NCBI GenBank assembly: GCA_038182865.1
Contig: CP116226.1
Span: 3,410,001 to 3,474,000 of the forward strand
DNA from: Microbacterium enclense
GTDB taxonomy: Bacteria; Actinomycetota; Actinomycetes; Actinomycetales; Microbacteriaceae
DNA: 64,000 nt
Direction of reading: 5' to 3'
This document shows positions 1 to 9,227 of this stretch, in pieces. Both the position numbers and the translations under genes were made by a program. The notes beneath the pieces were generated by a model. That model saw only the letters and a program-made list of their open reading frames with translations, made no database searches and was not told the origin of the DNA. How positions within the stretch are numbered: the first letter of the stretch is position 1; every line of letters starts with the position of its first letter.

Positions 1-623
1 ATCACAGCCTGAACGCGATCGCGAGCGCCCAGTTTCCACAGCACGCGGCCCACGTGCGTCTTCACGGTGGACTCGCTGAGGAAGAAGGTCTCGGCGATCT
101 CGCTGTTCGTCAATCCCTCGCCCATGGCGACGAAGATCTCGTGTTCACGAGGAGTGAGCGAGGCCAGCTCCGGCGCGGGCGTCGTCTCGCCCGGCAGAGC
201 CCCGATGAACTGCACCAGGCGACGCGCGACACGCGGCGAGAGCGCCGCATCGCCGCGGTGGACCGCGCGAACCGCGGCGAGGAGGTCGCTGACCTCGGCG
301 TCTTTCAGCAAGAAACCGCTGGCACCCGCCCGCAGGGCGCCGAAGGCGTACTCGTCGAGATCGAACGTCGTCAGGACGAGCACGCGCACAGTCGGGTGGT
401 CCCGGACGATCCGCACGGTGGCGGCGACACCGTCGGTGTGCGGCATCCGCACGTCCATCAACACCACGTCGGGCAGGAGACGGGCCACCGCCTGCACGGC
501 CTCCTCACCATCGGCGGCCTCACCGACGACGTCGATGTCGGGTTGCGCTTCGAGCACGAGACGGAATCCGAGACGGATCAGATGCTGGTCGTCCACGAGC
601 AGCACGCGGATGGGTCGGTTCAT
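1..623 (-). CDS. NarL/LuxR-family response regulator (C-terminus cut by window edge)
   Basis: DNA-binding response regulator, partner of the histidine kinase just upstream. The N-terminal receiver domain (about residues 5-120) shows the acidic pair DD at 11-12, phospho-acceptor Asp57 in VLMDVRMP and Lys107 in FLLKDAE. After a linker comes a LuxR/NarL helix-turn-helix (LTPREHEIFVAMGEGLTNSE, then STVKTHVGRVLWKLGARDR). Only the last few residues lie outside the window. The ATG overlaps the kinase stop by 4 bp (ATGA), so the two are translationally coupled. It ends an operon that starts with an ABC exporter at 3523. By analogy with DesKR/LiaRS-type systems it probably regulates that exporter; the signal is unknown. 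Confidence 0.93.
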   Translation of the reverse strand, partial: MNRPIRVLLVDDQHLIRLGFRLVLEAQPDIDVVGEAADGEEAVQAVARLLPDVVLMDVRMPHTDGVAATVRIVRDHPTVRVLVLTTFDLDEYAFGALRAGASGFLLKDAEVSDLLAAVRAVHRGDAALSPRVARRLVQFIGALPGETTPAPELASLTPREHEIFVAMGEGLTNSEIAETFFLSESTVKTHVGRVLWKLGARDRVQAV

Positions 624-1840
624 GGAGTGCCTCGTTCGTCAGTCGGCCCGGAGGGGAGGATGGCGCGCAGTACCCAGGTCCCGCGTCCGGCCGGAGACGA
701 GGACACGCTCCCTCCCACCGATAGCACCCGCTCGTGCAGACCGCGGAGACCGAAGCCGCCGCCGATCGAGGGTGAGGGGCGGATGGGTACGCCGTCGTTC
801 TCGACGCGTACGTCGATCGCGTCGGTGTCCACATGGACGCGGACATCGATCCGCGACGCGTTCGGCGCGTGGCGCATCGCGTTCGTCACTCCCTCCTGCA
901 CCACACGACCGAGCGCGAATCTCACCTGTCGCGACACCCGCGAGACGTCCCCGCTGCGGTGCAGCACCACGGGGAAGCCCGCTGTCTGAGCGGCCGCGAC
1001 CACTGCGGCGGGCTCGGTGGGTGAGAGTGGCGAGAGGGGTGACATCACCGCGTCCCCGTCCCGAAGCACGCCAAGCATCGCGCGCATCTCGCCCAGCGCG
1101 GCGCGCGCGGTGGCGGCGACCGTTCGGCCGGCGTCGCGCGCGCGATCCGGGGGCGCCACCACCATTCCCTCGGAGACCGCGACGATCACGGTCAGCGAGT
1201 GCGCGACGATGTCGTGCATTTCTCGGGCGATGCGGGTGCGTTCTTCCACCGCGGCGAGACGCGCCCTCTGATCTCGTTCGACGGCGAGTCGCCGCGAGCG
1301 CTCGACGATCTCGTCGAGGTACCGGTGGCGTTCACTCGTGTTCGTCCCGGCCAGCACTCCCACCAGCAGCACGACCGCGGTAAGGACAGTACTCCAGAGC
1401 CCGCTCTCGAAGCTGTCCCCGGCCGCGACCCGCCGCAGCACGCTCGCGACGAGGATGCCAAGACCCACTGCCGAGAATGCCACCCACGCCGCTCGCCGGG
1501 AACGGTACACCGCGACGGCATAGAGACCGAAAGCAGGAATCAGGATGGCGGCATCCCCGGCCCCGGTCGGCAGCACAGCGGCGGGGATCGCCGTCACGAC
1601 ACACATGCCCACCGGAAAGCGTCGGCGCGCCAGCAGGGCGAGACAGGCGACGGCGATGACCCCGCCGGACAGGGAGCCCTCCGTCGACAGCGTCCCGTCG
1701 GCATCCGGCAGAAAGAAGAACCACGGACTGCTGAAGAACGCGGCAGCGCCCACCACGAGGACGTCCAGAAGCCGTGGGTGGCGTGACCAGAAGCCTCGGT
1801 GCCGAAGCTCTGAGCCCCTCCACGCCGTGCGGTCAGGCAT
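620..1840 (-). CDS. Sensor histidine kinase, NarL/DesK type
   Basis: 406-residue membrane histidine kinase of the HisKA_3 class. Residues 25-165 hold about five to six hydrophobic segments with no large extracellular domain, so it probably senses within the membrane. A short coiled coil (170-200) leads to the DHp motif EERTRIAREMHDIVAHSL with phospho-His209, followed by a HATPase_c domain with the N box VVQEGVTNAMRHA and glycine box GGGFGLRGLHERV. The ATG at 1840 was chosen because it overlaps the permease stop by 8 bp; longer in-frame starts would run deep into the permease gene. Expected to phosphorylate the adjacent NarL-type regulator. Confidence 0.93.
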   Translation of the reverse strand: MPDRTAWRGSELRHRGFWSRHPRLLDVLVVGAAAFFSSPWFFFLPDADGTLSTEGSLSGGVIAVACLALLARRRFPVGMCVVTAIPAAVLPTGAGDAAILIPAFGLYAVAVYRSRRAAWVAFSAVGLGILVASVLRRVAAGDSFESGLWSTVLTAVVLLVGVLAGTNTSERHRYLDEIVERSRRLAVERDQRARLAAVEERTRIAREMHDIVAHSLTVIVAVSEGMVVAPPDRARDAGRTVAATARAALGEMRAMLGVLRDGDAVMSPLSPLSPTEPAAVVAAAQTAGFPVVLHRSGDVSRVSRQVRFALGRVVQEGVTNAMRHAPNASRIDVRVHVDTDAIDVRVENDGVPIRPSPSIGGGFGLRGLHERVLSVGGSVSSSPAGRGTWVLRAILPSGPTDERGTP

Positions 1841-2615
1841 CCCGCGTGCGCAACACTCCGGCGCCCACCGCGAGAAGTCCCACAGGCCATGCGAACAGGA
1901 CGATCGCAGGCCCGACGTTCTCACCCGGGCCCAGGCTGACGATCTGCGCCGCCGCGGTCGCCGGCAGAAGGGCGGCCAGGTCATCCATCCACGACCACGA
2001 CGGGCCGCCCGCATAGAACAAGCTCACGAACACGGGGAGGACGAACAACACGCCGACCGTGACGGCGATGGCACCCGCTGCGTTGCGGATGACGAGGCCG
2101 AACCCCACGCCGATGAGTGCGAACGACACCATCGCGAACATCCCGCCGAGCAGGGGGAGGACCGATGCAGACGGTTCGGCCCAGCGGATCTCTCCGATTC
2201 CACCCACGGTGGTGAGGAGCGCCGACGCGAGATACGCGACACATGTGGTGAGCGCGATGGTGATGGCCAGGACCAGTGCCTTGGCGACCACGACGCGACC
2301 CCGGCGCGGTTCCGCGGCGAGTGTGGAACGGATCATCCCAGTCGAGTACTCGCCGGTCACGGAGATCACACCGAGCACCCCCGCGATCAACATCGTCAGC
2401 GACGATCCGCCCACGATGATCGAGACAGCCTCAATCCTCGCCCCGGTGTCGACCAGGAAGAGCATCACGAGACCTGTGAGCGCGACGTTCGCGGCCACCG
2501 CGATCCCCAAAGCCCACCACGTGGAGCGAATGGTCAGCAGTTTGATCGCCTCGCTCGTGACGAGCCGGCGAAATGAGAGGTGGATATCGCTCCGATGGTC
2601 GGCTGCGGCGGTCAT
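1833..2615 (-). CDS. ABC-2 type transporter permease
   Basis: 260-residue integral membrane protein, permease partner of the ATPase encoded upstream. It begins with a short cytoplasmic stretch (RLVTSEAIKLLTIRSTWWAL, a typical ABC-2 N-terminus contacting the bilayer) and has about six transmembrane helices. The motif GEYSTGMIRSTLAAEPRRG near the middle is common in actinobacterial ABC-2 exporters of drugs, peptides or lipids. The start overlaps the ATPase stop as ATGA. With the kinase/regulator pair downstream it forms a four-gene export and sensing operon; the substrate cannot be read from sequence. Confidence 0.9.
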   Translation of the reverse strand: MTAAADHRSDIHLSFRRLVTSEAIKLLTIRSTWWALGIAVAANVALTGLVMLFLVDTGARIEAVSIIVGGSSLTMLIAGVLGVISVTGEYSTGMIRSTLAAEPRRGRVVVAKALVLAITIALTTCVAYLASALLTTVGGIGEIRWAEPSASVLPLLGGMFAMVSFALIGVGFGLVIRNAAGAIAVTVGVLFVLPVFVSLFYAGGPSWSWMDDLAALLPATAAAQIVSLGPGENVGPAIVLFAWPVGLLAVGAGVLRTRDA

Positions 2616-3523
2616 GCGTACTCCTTCGTGGGGAAGTCGACAGCCCCCGCGGTGAGGGCGAGATACGCGTCCTCGAGCGACCCCGACGACGGCGTGAGCT
2701 CGAAGAGGGGGATCCCGAGCTGAGCCGCGAGGAGGCCGATGGTCGCCGCATCCATCCCCGAGACCTCCGCCGTGTCGGGGGCTGAGCTGGCGAGACGCCC
2801 GCCGCGGCGCGACACGGCTTCGCCGAGGTCGGCCAGTCGCGGGGTGCGTACGAGGACACGCGCCCCCGTCCACGTGCGCACGAGCTCGTGGACGGGGGCG
2901 TCCGCCAGGATCTCGCCGCGTCCCAGCACGATGACGTGATCGGCCGTCTGCGCCATTTCGCTCATCAGATGGCTCGACACGAGCACGGTCCGTCCCTCCG
3001 CCGCCAGGTGACGCATGAGCGCCCGCACCCAGCGCATGCCCTCGGGGTCGAGGCCGTTGACCGGCTCGTCGAGGAGCAGGGTACGGGGGTCGCCGAGCAG
3101 CGCCGAAGCGATTCCGAGACGCTGCCCCATGCCGAGGGAGAACGTACCCGCTCGACGGTGGGCGACCGAGGAGAGGCCCGTGAGTTCGATGACCTCGTCG
3201 ACGCGCCCGCGCAGGAGGCCGTGTGTCGCGGCCATCGCCCGTAGATGGTCGCGAGCCGATCGCCCCGTGTGCACCGCACGCGCGTCGAGCAAGGTGCCCA
3301 CCTCCCGCAGGGGGGCACGCAGCCGGTCGTAACGGCGCCCGTCGACCGTGACCGTCCCAGCGCTCGGTCGGTCGAGCCCGACGATCATGCGCATCGTCGT
3401 CGACTTGCCGGCACCATTCGGTCCGAGGAACCCGGTGACCCGTCCCGGTCGAACGGTGAACGAGATGTCGGACACGACCGTGCGGGAGCCGAACCGTTTG
3501 GTCAGGTTCTGTGCGGTGATCAT
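2612..3523 (-). CDS. ABC transporter ATP-binding protein (ABC-2 exporter, DrrA/CcmA class)
   Basis: 303-residue ATPase energising the neighbouring permease. Walker A GPNGAGKST is at residues 34-42, a signature-like FSLGMGQRLG follows, then Walker B/D-loop RTLLLDEPVNGLDPEG and an H-loop in VLVSSHLMSE. The C-terminal ~90 residues resemble the accessory domain of DrrA-like exporters. It is the first gene of the minus-strand operon. Upstream (3524-3668) lie an 18-bp perfect palindrome and a second inverted repeat, the likely control region for the operon. Confidence 0.95.
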   Translation of the reverse strand: MITAQNLTKRFGSRTVVSDISFTVRPGRVTGFLGPNGAGKSTTMRMIVGLDRPSAGTVTVDGRRYDRLRAPLREVGTLLDARAVHTGRSARDHLRAMAATHGLLRGRVDEVIELTGLSSVAHRRAGTFSLGMGQRLGIASALLGDPRTLLLDEPVNGLDPEGMRWVRALMRHLAAEGRTVLVSSHLMSEMAQTADHVIVLGRGEILADAPVHELVRTWTGARVLVRTPRLADLGEAVSRRGGRLASSAPDTAEVSGMDAATIGLLAAQLGIPLFELTPSSGSLEDAYLALTAGAVDFPTKEYA

Positions 3524-3572
3524 GCATCCACGCTAGGAAGACCGTTCTCGTCGAGCGTCGGAGACCGGGCGG

Positions 3573-3608
3573 ACTTCGCGCCGCCGAAGTGTCGTACCGC
3601 GGTACGAC
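3573..3608. promoter_or_regulatory. Paired inverted repeats upstream of the ABC/two-component operon
   Basis: GTCGTACCGCGGTACGAC (3591-3608) is a perfect 18-bp palindrome. Directly beside it, ACTTCG and CGAAGT (3573-3590) form a second inverted repeat with a 6-nt centre. Both lie 50-85 bp upstream of the ATPase start on the minus strand, where an activator would bind. The NarL-type regulator of the same operon is the natural candidate, since this family binds such dyads. Palindromy is seen directly; the regulator assignment is inference. Confidence 0.5.
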
Positions 3609-3668
3609 GGAAAACGGATGCCCCCGCACCCGGAGGGCGGAGGGATCCGTCTGACGAACGGCGAATCG

Positions 3669-6215
3669 CTACGCGGCGTCGCGCTCCTGCACCGCGAGGG
3701 CACGCTCGACACCCGCGAGGTTCTCACTCACCAGACGGCGCAACGCCGGCGCGGCCTCCGAGTTCTGCGCGAGCCACGCTCGAGTCGCATCGCGAAGCTC
3801 GGTGCTGGCGAGAGCCGCCGGGTAGAGTCCCACGATGAGGTACTGCGCGATCTGGTAGCTGCGCGACTCCCAGATCGGCAGCAGCATGGAGAAGTAGGGC
3901 TCGACGAAATCAGCCAGGACCGCGACCGTCGCCGGGTGGGTGAACCCGATGGCCGCGGCGCGCACGATGGTGTTCGGGGCGTCGGCACGATCGATGAGCG
4001 AGCTCCACGCGGCGGCTTTCGCCTCGTGCGTGGGGAGGGCCGCCTTCGCCTGAGCAGCGAACTCGCCGCCCTTCGCCGTGTTGTCGGCGGCCCGCGCCTC
4101 ATCGATCCCCGTGTCGGTCACCGCGCCCGCTGCGGCGAGCGAGATGAGCAGCTGCCACGACAGGTCGGTGTCGATCTCGAGACCCTCGAGCACCGTGTCG
4201 CCGTTGCGCAGTGCGCGGACGATCTCGGCGTGGGCCGGCGTGGATGCCGCGGAGGCGAACGCCGTGACGAACTGCAACTGGCTGTCGCTACCGGTCTCGG
4301 CCTGCTGAGCGAGTTCCCACAGCCCGTCGGCGACGCGTTCGCGAGCCTCCGCGCGCGTGGACGGGGCGACATAGGAGTTGGCCGCGAGCTGCAACTGCGC
4401 AAGGGTGGTGCGGACAGTGGTCGACTCGGTCTCGGAACCGATGTTGCGCAGCACGAGATCGAGGTAATCGGTGGCCGAGGCCTCGGCATCCCGGGTCTGG
4501 TCCCACGCGGCCCCCCAGACGAGCGAGCGGGCGAGCGGGTCCGAGATGTCCTTCAGATGCGCGATCGCCGTGGCCAGCGAACGCTCGTCGAGACGGATCT
4601 TCGCGTAAGCGAGGTCGTCGTCGTTCAGCAGAACGAGATCCGGGCGTCGGATGCCGCGCAACTCGGGGACCTCAGTGCGGTCGCCGTCGACGTCGAGCTC
4701 GAGGTGGTGGACACGCTCGAGTGCGCCGCCCTCGGTCAGCGAGTAGAAGCCGACGCCGAGCCGGTGGGGACGGATGGTCGGATAGTCGGCCGGTGCGGTC
4801 TGCACGATCGCGAAGCGGGAGATCGTCCCGTCAGAACCCTCCTCGATCAGCGGCGAGAGCGTGTTCACTCCCGCCGTCTCGAGCCACTTCTTCGACCAGT
4901 CGCTGAGATCACGGCCACTGGTCGCCTCGAGTTCGTCCAGCAGGTCGCCCACCTCGGTGTTCGACCACTGGTGCTTCTGGAAGTAGGCCCCCACACCGGC
5001 GAAGAACTGCTCGATCCCCACCCACGCGGCCAGCTGCTTGAGCACTGACCCGCCCTTGGCGTAGGTGATGCCGTCGAAGTTGACCTGGACGTCTTCGAGA
5101 TCGTTGATCTCGGCGACGACGGGGTGCGTCGAGGGCAGCTGGTCCTGGCGGTACGCCCAGGTCTTCTCCATCGCGTTGAAGGTCGTCCAGGCGGCCTCCC
5201 ACTCGGTGGCCTCGGCGGTGGCGATGGTGGACGCCCACTCCGCGAACGACTCATTGAGCCACAGATCGTTCCACCACTTCATCGTGACGAGGTCGCCGAA
5301 CCACATGTGCGCGAGCTCGTGCAGGATCGTGACGACGCGGCGTTCTTTGACCGCGTCGGTCACCTTGCTGCGGAAGACGTAGGTCTCCGTGAAAGTCACC
5401 GCTCCGGCGTTCTCCATGGCCCCGGCGTTGAACTCGGGCACGAACAGCTGGTCGTACTTGGCGAACGGGTAGGGGAAGCCGAACTTCTCCTCGTAGTACG
5501 CGAAGCCTTGACGGGTCTTGTCGAACACGTAATCGGCATCCAGGTACTGCCACAGGCTCTTTCGCGCGAAGACGCCCAGCGGGATGACGCGGCCGTCGGC
5601 GCTGGTGAGCTCACTCGTGGTCTCCTCGTACGGACCGGCGATGAGCGCGGTGATGTACGACGAGATGCGCGGCGTCGGCGGGAAATCCCAGCGGGCCGTG
5701 TCGTCGGAGACGGCGACGGGCTCAGGGGTGGGGGAGTTCGAAACGACCTTCCAGCGCGCCGGGGCCGTGACCGAGAACGTGAACGCGGCCTTCAGGTCGG
5801 GTTGTTCGAACACCGTGAACACCCGGCGCGAGTCGGGGACCTCGAACTGCGAGTACAGGTAGACCTCGCCGTCCACCGGGTCCACGAAGCGATGCAGCCC
5901 CTCACCGGTGTTGGTGTATTCGCACTCGGCCTCGACGACGAGTTCGTTCTCGGCGTCGAGCCCCTCGAGGGCGATCCGAGAGTCACGGAACGCGGTCGGG
6001 CTGATCTCTCGCCCGTTGAGGTGGATCGCGTGCACCTCGCGCGCGATGAGGTCGATGAAGGTGGCTGCTCCCGGCGTGGCCGAGAATCGGACGACGGTGC
6101 GCGAGCCGAACACCTCGTCGCCTCGCGTGAGATCGAGCGCGATGTCGTACTCGTGCGTGTCGACGATCGCGCGGCGCTCCTGCGCCTCGATGCGGGTGAG
6201 ATTCTCTCCTGGCAC
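3669..6215 (-). CDS. pepN: Aminopeptidase N (M1 family)
   Basis: 848-residue zinc aminopeptidase that removes N-terminal residues from peptides in the cytoplasm. It has the substrate-anchoring GAMEN motif at 265-269, the zinc site HELAH at 299-303 with the third ligand Glu322 in NESFAEW, and a C-terminal ERAP1-like helical domain. Length fits actinobacterial PepN (about 850). The frame stays open far upstream, but the chosen GTG (6213-6215) follows a GGGAG-like ribosome site, gives the family N-terminus PGENLTRIEAQER, and avoids running through ferrochelatase and rpiB on the other strand. No terminator is obvious between it and the ABC operon downstream. Confidence 0.96.
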   Translation of the reverse strand: MPGENLTRIEAQERRAIVDTHEYDIALDLTRGDEVFGSRTVVRFSATPGAATFIDLIAREVHAIHLNGREISPTAFRDSRIALEGLDAENELVVEAECEYTNTGEGLHRFVDPVDGEVYLYSQFEVPDSRRVFTVFEQPDLKAAFTFSVTAPARWKVVSNSPTPEPVAVSDDTARWDFPPTPRISSYITALIAGPYEETTSELTSADGRVIPLGVFARKSLWQYLDADYVFDKTRQGFAYYEEKFGFPYPFAKYDQLFVPEFNAGAMENAGAVTFTETYVFRSKVTDAVKERRVVTILHELAHMWFGDLVTMKWWNDLWLNESFAEWASTIATAEATEWEAAWTTFNAMEKTWAYRQDQLPSTHPVVAEINDLEDVQVNFDGITYAKGGSVLKQLAAWVGIEQFFAGVGAYFQKHQWSNTEVGDLLDELEATSGRDLSDWSKKWLETAGVNTLSPLIEEGSDGTISRFAIVQTAPADYPTIRPHRLGVGFYSLTEGGALERVHHLELDVDGDRTEVPELRGIRRPDLVLLNDDDLAYAKIRLDERSLATAIAHLKDISDPLARSLVWGAAWDQTRDAEASATDYLDLVLRNIGSETESTTVRTTLAQLQLAANSYVAPSTRAEARERVADGLWELAQQAETGSDSQLQFVTAFASAASTPAHAEIVRALRNGDTVLEGLEIDTDLSWQLLISLAAAGAVTDTGIDEARAADNTAKGGEFAAQAKAALPTHEAKAAAWSSLIDRADAPNTIVRAAAIGFTHPATVAVLADFVEPYFSMLLPIWESRSYQIAQYLIVGLYPAALASTELRDATRAWLAQNSEAAPALRRLVSENLAGVERALAVQERDAA

Positions 6216-6293
6216 TGGCGTTCTCCCGGGGATCTGGGTGGTTTGTCGCAGGTGACGCGGTTGACGTCGGTGACAACCGTATAAGCCTAGTAG

Positions 6294-6305
6294 CGAGATA
6301 TCTCG
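6294..6305. promoter_or_regulatory. 12-bp palindrome in the pepN-hemH divergent intergenic region
   Basis: CGAGATATCTCG is a perfect palindrome 37 bp upstream of the hemH start, downstream of a TTGACG hexamer at 6261-6266 and a TATAAG at 6280-6285 (their 13-bp spacing is too short for a good promoter). It could be an operator for hemH or simply a chance dyad. No regulator can be assigned from sequence. Confidence 0.28.
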
Positions 6306-6341
6306 TGTCCCGGCTTCGCGCGCAGGTGGGAGGATGTGATC

Positions 6342-7529
6342 GTGAGCACGACCGACACGGATACCAGCCCTGAGACCGTCCTCTACGCGTCGCCCGCCGC
6401 GGCATCCGGACCCAGATGGGTCGAGACGCCCGTGGCGTACGACGGCATCCTCCTCGCCGGCTTCGGCGGCCCGGAGGGGCAGGACGACGTGATCCCGTTC
6501 CTTCGCAACGTCACCCGCGGACGAGGGATCCCCGACGAGCGTCTCGAAGAGGTCGCGCATCACTACCGGCACTTCGGCGGTGTGAGTCCGATCAACCAGC
6601 ACAACCGCGAGCTCAAGGCTGCTCTCGAGGCGGAGATCGCCGCGCGCGGTCTGGGGCTGCCGGTGTACTGGGGAAATCGCAACTGGGCGCCGTATCTGGA
6701 AGAGGCCGTGACCGAGGCGGCCGAAGCCGGTCACACCACGCTCCTCGCCATCGCCACGAGCGCCTACAGCTCGTTCTCGAGCTGCCGGCAGTACCGCGAG
6801 GACTACGCCCGAGTGCTCGAGGCGACGGGGCTCGGAGAGACCGTCACGATCGACAAGGTCCGGCAGTTCTTCGACCACCCCGGTTTCGTCTCGGCCTTCG
6901 TCGACGGTGTAAAGGCTGCCGTGACGGAGTTCACATCCGACGGTGTCGCCGCGGAGAACATCCGTGTGCTGTTCTCGACGCACTCGATCCCGACCGCCGA
7001 TGCGCAGCGCTCCGGTCCCCGCGATGCCGACTTCGGAGAGGGTGGCGCATACGAGGCTCAGCACAAGGCCGTCGCCGCCTTCGTCATGGCTGAGGTCGCC
7101 GCGGCCGTCGCCGACGTCGAGTGGGAGCTCGTCTACCAGTCGCGATCGGGCCCGCCGACGCAGCCCTGGCTCGAGCCCGACGTCAACGACGTGATCGCCG
7201 AGCTCCCCGGTCGCGGGGTCGAGGCCGTGGTGATTGTCCCGCTCGGCTTCGTCAGCGATCACATGGAGGTGCTCTGGGACCTCGACACCGAGGCGATGGA
7301 AGCGGCCGAAGAAGCCGGCATTCGCGCCGTGCGTACGCCGACGCCGGGTATCGACCCCGCGTACGTGTCGGGATTGATCGACCTCGTGGAGGAACGTCTG
7401 AAAGGAACTCCGCGGAGCGAGCGACCGCACGTGACCGACCTCGGCCCCTGGTACGACGTGTGCCGCCCGGGCTGCTGCGAGAACATCCGCGCCGGCTTCA
7501 AGCCGGTGGCCGCCGGACTCCGCCCCTGA
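6342..7529 (+). CDS. hemH: Ferrochelatase (coproporphyrin-type, [2Fe-2S])
   Basis: 395-residue ferrochelatase that inserts Fe2+ into the porphyrin late in haem synthesis; in actinomycetes the substrate is usually coproporphyrin III (CpfC). Visible are the N-terminal LLAGFGGPEG, the metal-site region FSTHSIP and VVIVPLGFVSDHMEVLWDLD. A Cys-rich C-terminus CRPGCCENIRAG plus an internal Cys in SSFSSCRQYRED match the four-Cys [2Fe-2S] site of actinobacterial ferrochelatases. GTG 6342 was preferred because GGGAGG lies 8 nt upstream; GTG 6336 sits only 2 nt from it. No other haem gene adjoins. A G+C-rich hairpin without a T run (7537-7568) follows. Confidence 0.95.
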   Translation: MSTTDTDTSPETVLYASPAAASGPRWVETPVAYDGILLAGFGGPEGQDDVIPFLRNVTRGRGIPDERLEEVAHHYRHFGGVSPINQHNRELKAALEAEIAARGLGLPVYWGNRNWAPYLEEAVTEAAEAGHTTLLAIATSAYSSFSSCRQYREDYARVLEATGLGETVTIDKVRQFFDHPGFVSAFVDGVKAAVTEFTSDGVAAENIRVLFSTHSIPTADAQRSGPRDADFGEGGAYEAQHKAVAAFVMAEVAAAVADVEWELVYQSRSGPPTQPWLEPDVNDVIAELPGRGVEAVVIVPLGFVSDHMEVLWDLDTEAMEAAEEAGIRAVRTPTPGIDPAYVSGLIDLVEERLKGTPRSERPHVTDLGPWYDVCRPGCCENIRAGFKPVAAGLRP

Positions 7530-7613
7530 GGTTCTCGGCGCGGCTCGCTCTTCGGGGCGGGCCGCGCCGTCATGTCCGCCCGAGATGTCGGCGGCCGTCA
7601 ATAGGATGAGCGC

Positions 7614-8156
7614 ATGCGTATCCACATCGGCACCGATCACGCCGGTCTCGAGTTCTCCACCCAGATCCAGCATCACCTCGCTTCCCAGGGGCACGAGGTC
7701 GTCGACCACGGTCCGATCGAGTACGACCCCCTGGACGACTACCCCGCGTTCTGCATCCGCGCCGCCCAGGCGGTCGTCCGTGATCAGGCGAGCGGCGTCG
7801 AGGCCCTCGGCGTCGTCTTCGGAGGCTCGGGAAACGGCGAGCAGATCGCGGCGAACAAGGTGCTCGGCGTGCGCGCGGCGCTCGTCTGGAGCATCGCGAC
7901 CGCCGAACTCGCCCGCGAGCACAATGATGCGAACGTCATCGCCATCGGCGCCCGCCAGCACACCTTCGAGGAAGCCGCGTCCTTCATCGACCGGTTCATC
8001 GCGACCCCGTTCTCGGGAGAAGAGCGTCACGCGCGCCGCATCGCACAACTCGCCGCCTTCGAGCAGGACGGCGTTCTTCTGCCGGATCCGCGCGCAGGTC
8101 GAGACGAGAATCCGATGACCGACGCGAGCGACTCGTTCGATCCCGAGGCAGGCTGA
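7614..8156 (+). CDS. rpiB: Ribose-5-phosphate isomerase B
   Basis: 180-residue RpiB/LacAB-family sugar-phosphate isomerase interconverting ribose-5-phosphate and ribulose-5-phosphate in the pentose phosphate pathway. The N-terminal GTDHAG loop and VVDHGP are typical. The central GGSGNGEQIAANKV carries Glu where the E. coli enzyme has a catalytic Cys, the mycobacterial type. The C-terminus is about 20 residues longer than usual and low in complexity. Its stop overlaps the next gene's start as TGATG, so the pair is probably coupled. Confidence 0.94.
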   Translation: MRIHIGTDHAGLEFSTQIQHHLASQGHEVVDHGPIEYDPLDDYPAFCIRAAQAVVRDQASGVEALGVVFGGSGNGEQIAANKVLGVRAALVWSIATAELAREHNDANVIAIGARQHTFEEAASFIDRFIATPFSGEERHARRIAQLAAFEQDGVLLPDPRAGRDENPMTDASDSFDPEAG

Positions 8157-9148
8157 TGCCCGAGGGGCATTCTGTTCACCGGATCGCGCGGCAGTTCGAT
8201 CGCAACATCGTCGGTCGCGTGGTCGCGGCGTCCAGTCCGCAGGGGCGGTTCGCCGAGGGAGCAGCCGTCATCGACGGGCGTGAAGCACTCGACGTCCGGG
8301 CGGTCGGCAAGCAGATGTTCCTCTTGTTCGACGGCGACGTCTGGCTCCGGGTGCACCTCGGCATGTACGGCGCGTGGGACTTCGCGGGCGAGATCGCGGT
8401 CGACGCGACCATCGCCTCGGCCAACGGACGCATGGGCCACACCAACCAGCGCGGCACGGTGATCGATGAGACACCGATTCTGGATGCCGCGGGCGAGAAC
8501 TCACTGAGTTCGATCGGTGCTCCGCGGCGCGCCCGCGTGCGCATGTCGGAGCAGACCACCGGCCTCGACGAACAGACCGAATGGCCGCCACCGGTCGTGG
8601 GGGCCGTGCGCCTGCGCCTTCTCACCGACGCCACGTGTGCCGACCTGCGCGGCCCGACGGCGTGCGCGCTGCAGACGGCTGACGAGGTCGCCGCGACCAT
8701 CGCGAAACTCGGACCCGACCCTCTCGTCGATGACGTCGCCGACGGCGAGAAACGCTTCGCCGCGACCGTCAGGAAAAAGCCGACCGCGATCGGTCTGCTG
8801 CTCATGGACCAGTCGGTCGTGAGCGGCATCGGCAATGTCTATCGCGCCGAGATCCTCTTCCGTGCTCGGCAGAACCCGCACACCCCCGGCCGCGACGTGC
8901 CCGAGGAGGTCGTGCGCGAGATGTGGCGCGACTGGGTTCGGCTGCTCTCGATCGGCGTCGAGACCGGCCAGATGATGACGATGGACGACCTCGATCCCGA
9001 GGCCTACCGCCGCGCCATGGCTCATCGCGATGACCGCCACTGGGTGTACCACCGCGCCGGTCTTCCCTGCCGGATCTGCGGGACGACGGTGCTGATGGAA
9101 GAGGCTGCCGGACGCAAGCTCTACTGGTGCCCGAACTGCCAGGCGTGA
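8156..9148 (+). CDS. Fpg/Nei-family DNA glycosylase (Nei2-like)
   Basis: 330-residue bifunctional DNA glycosylase/AP lyase for oxidised bases. The mature N-terminus MPEGHSVHRIARQ supplies the catalytic Pro2 and Glu3; a conserved Lys follows in AVGKQMFLL and the void-filling loop in VHLGMYG. The middle has a helix-two-turn-helix (MDQSVVSGIGNVYRAEILF) and the C-terminus a zinc finger CRICG...CPNCQ. At 330 residues it is longer than Fpg (about 270), as expected for actinobacterial Nei2 proteins. It overlaps rpiB by 1 bp. Confidence 0.92.
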   Translation: MPEGHSVHRIARQFDRNIVGRVVAASSPQGRFAEGAAVIDGREALDVRAVGKQMFLLFDGDVWLRVHLGMYGAWDFAGEIAVDATIASANGRMGHTNQRGTVIDETPILDAAGENSLSSIGAPRRARVRMSEQTTGLDEQTEWPPPVVGAVRLRLLTDATCADLRGPTACALQTADEVAATIAKLGPDPLVDDVADGEKRFAATVRKKPTAIGLLLMDQSVVSGIGNVYRAEILFRARQNPHTPGRDVPEEVVREMWRDWVRLLSIGVETGQMMTMDDLDPEAYRRAMAHRDDRHWVYHRAGLPCRICGTTVLMEEAAGRKLYWCPNCQA

Positions 9149-9227
9149 GGGAGGCTCGGCCGACCGGCGAGGCCGTGGACGCGCCGCGATGCCCCTGCCG
9201 CTGTCCCCGGCGATTTAGGCTGATCCG

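Noticed and set aside
7537..7568. Terminator after ferrochelatase
   Set aside because: An 8-bp GGCGCGGC/GCCGCGCC hairpin with a 16-nt loop and no T run is too weak to call with confidence.
6216..8048. Open minus-strand frame extending pepN upstream by about 600 codons
   Set aside because: It lies opposite clear ferrochelatase and rpiB genes, has no family motifs and an Arg/Asp/Gly-rich shadow composition; the PepN N-terminus is at 6215.
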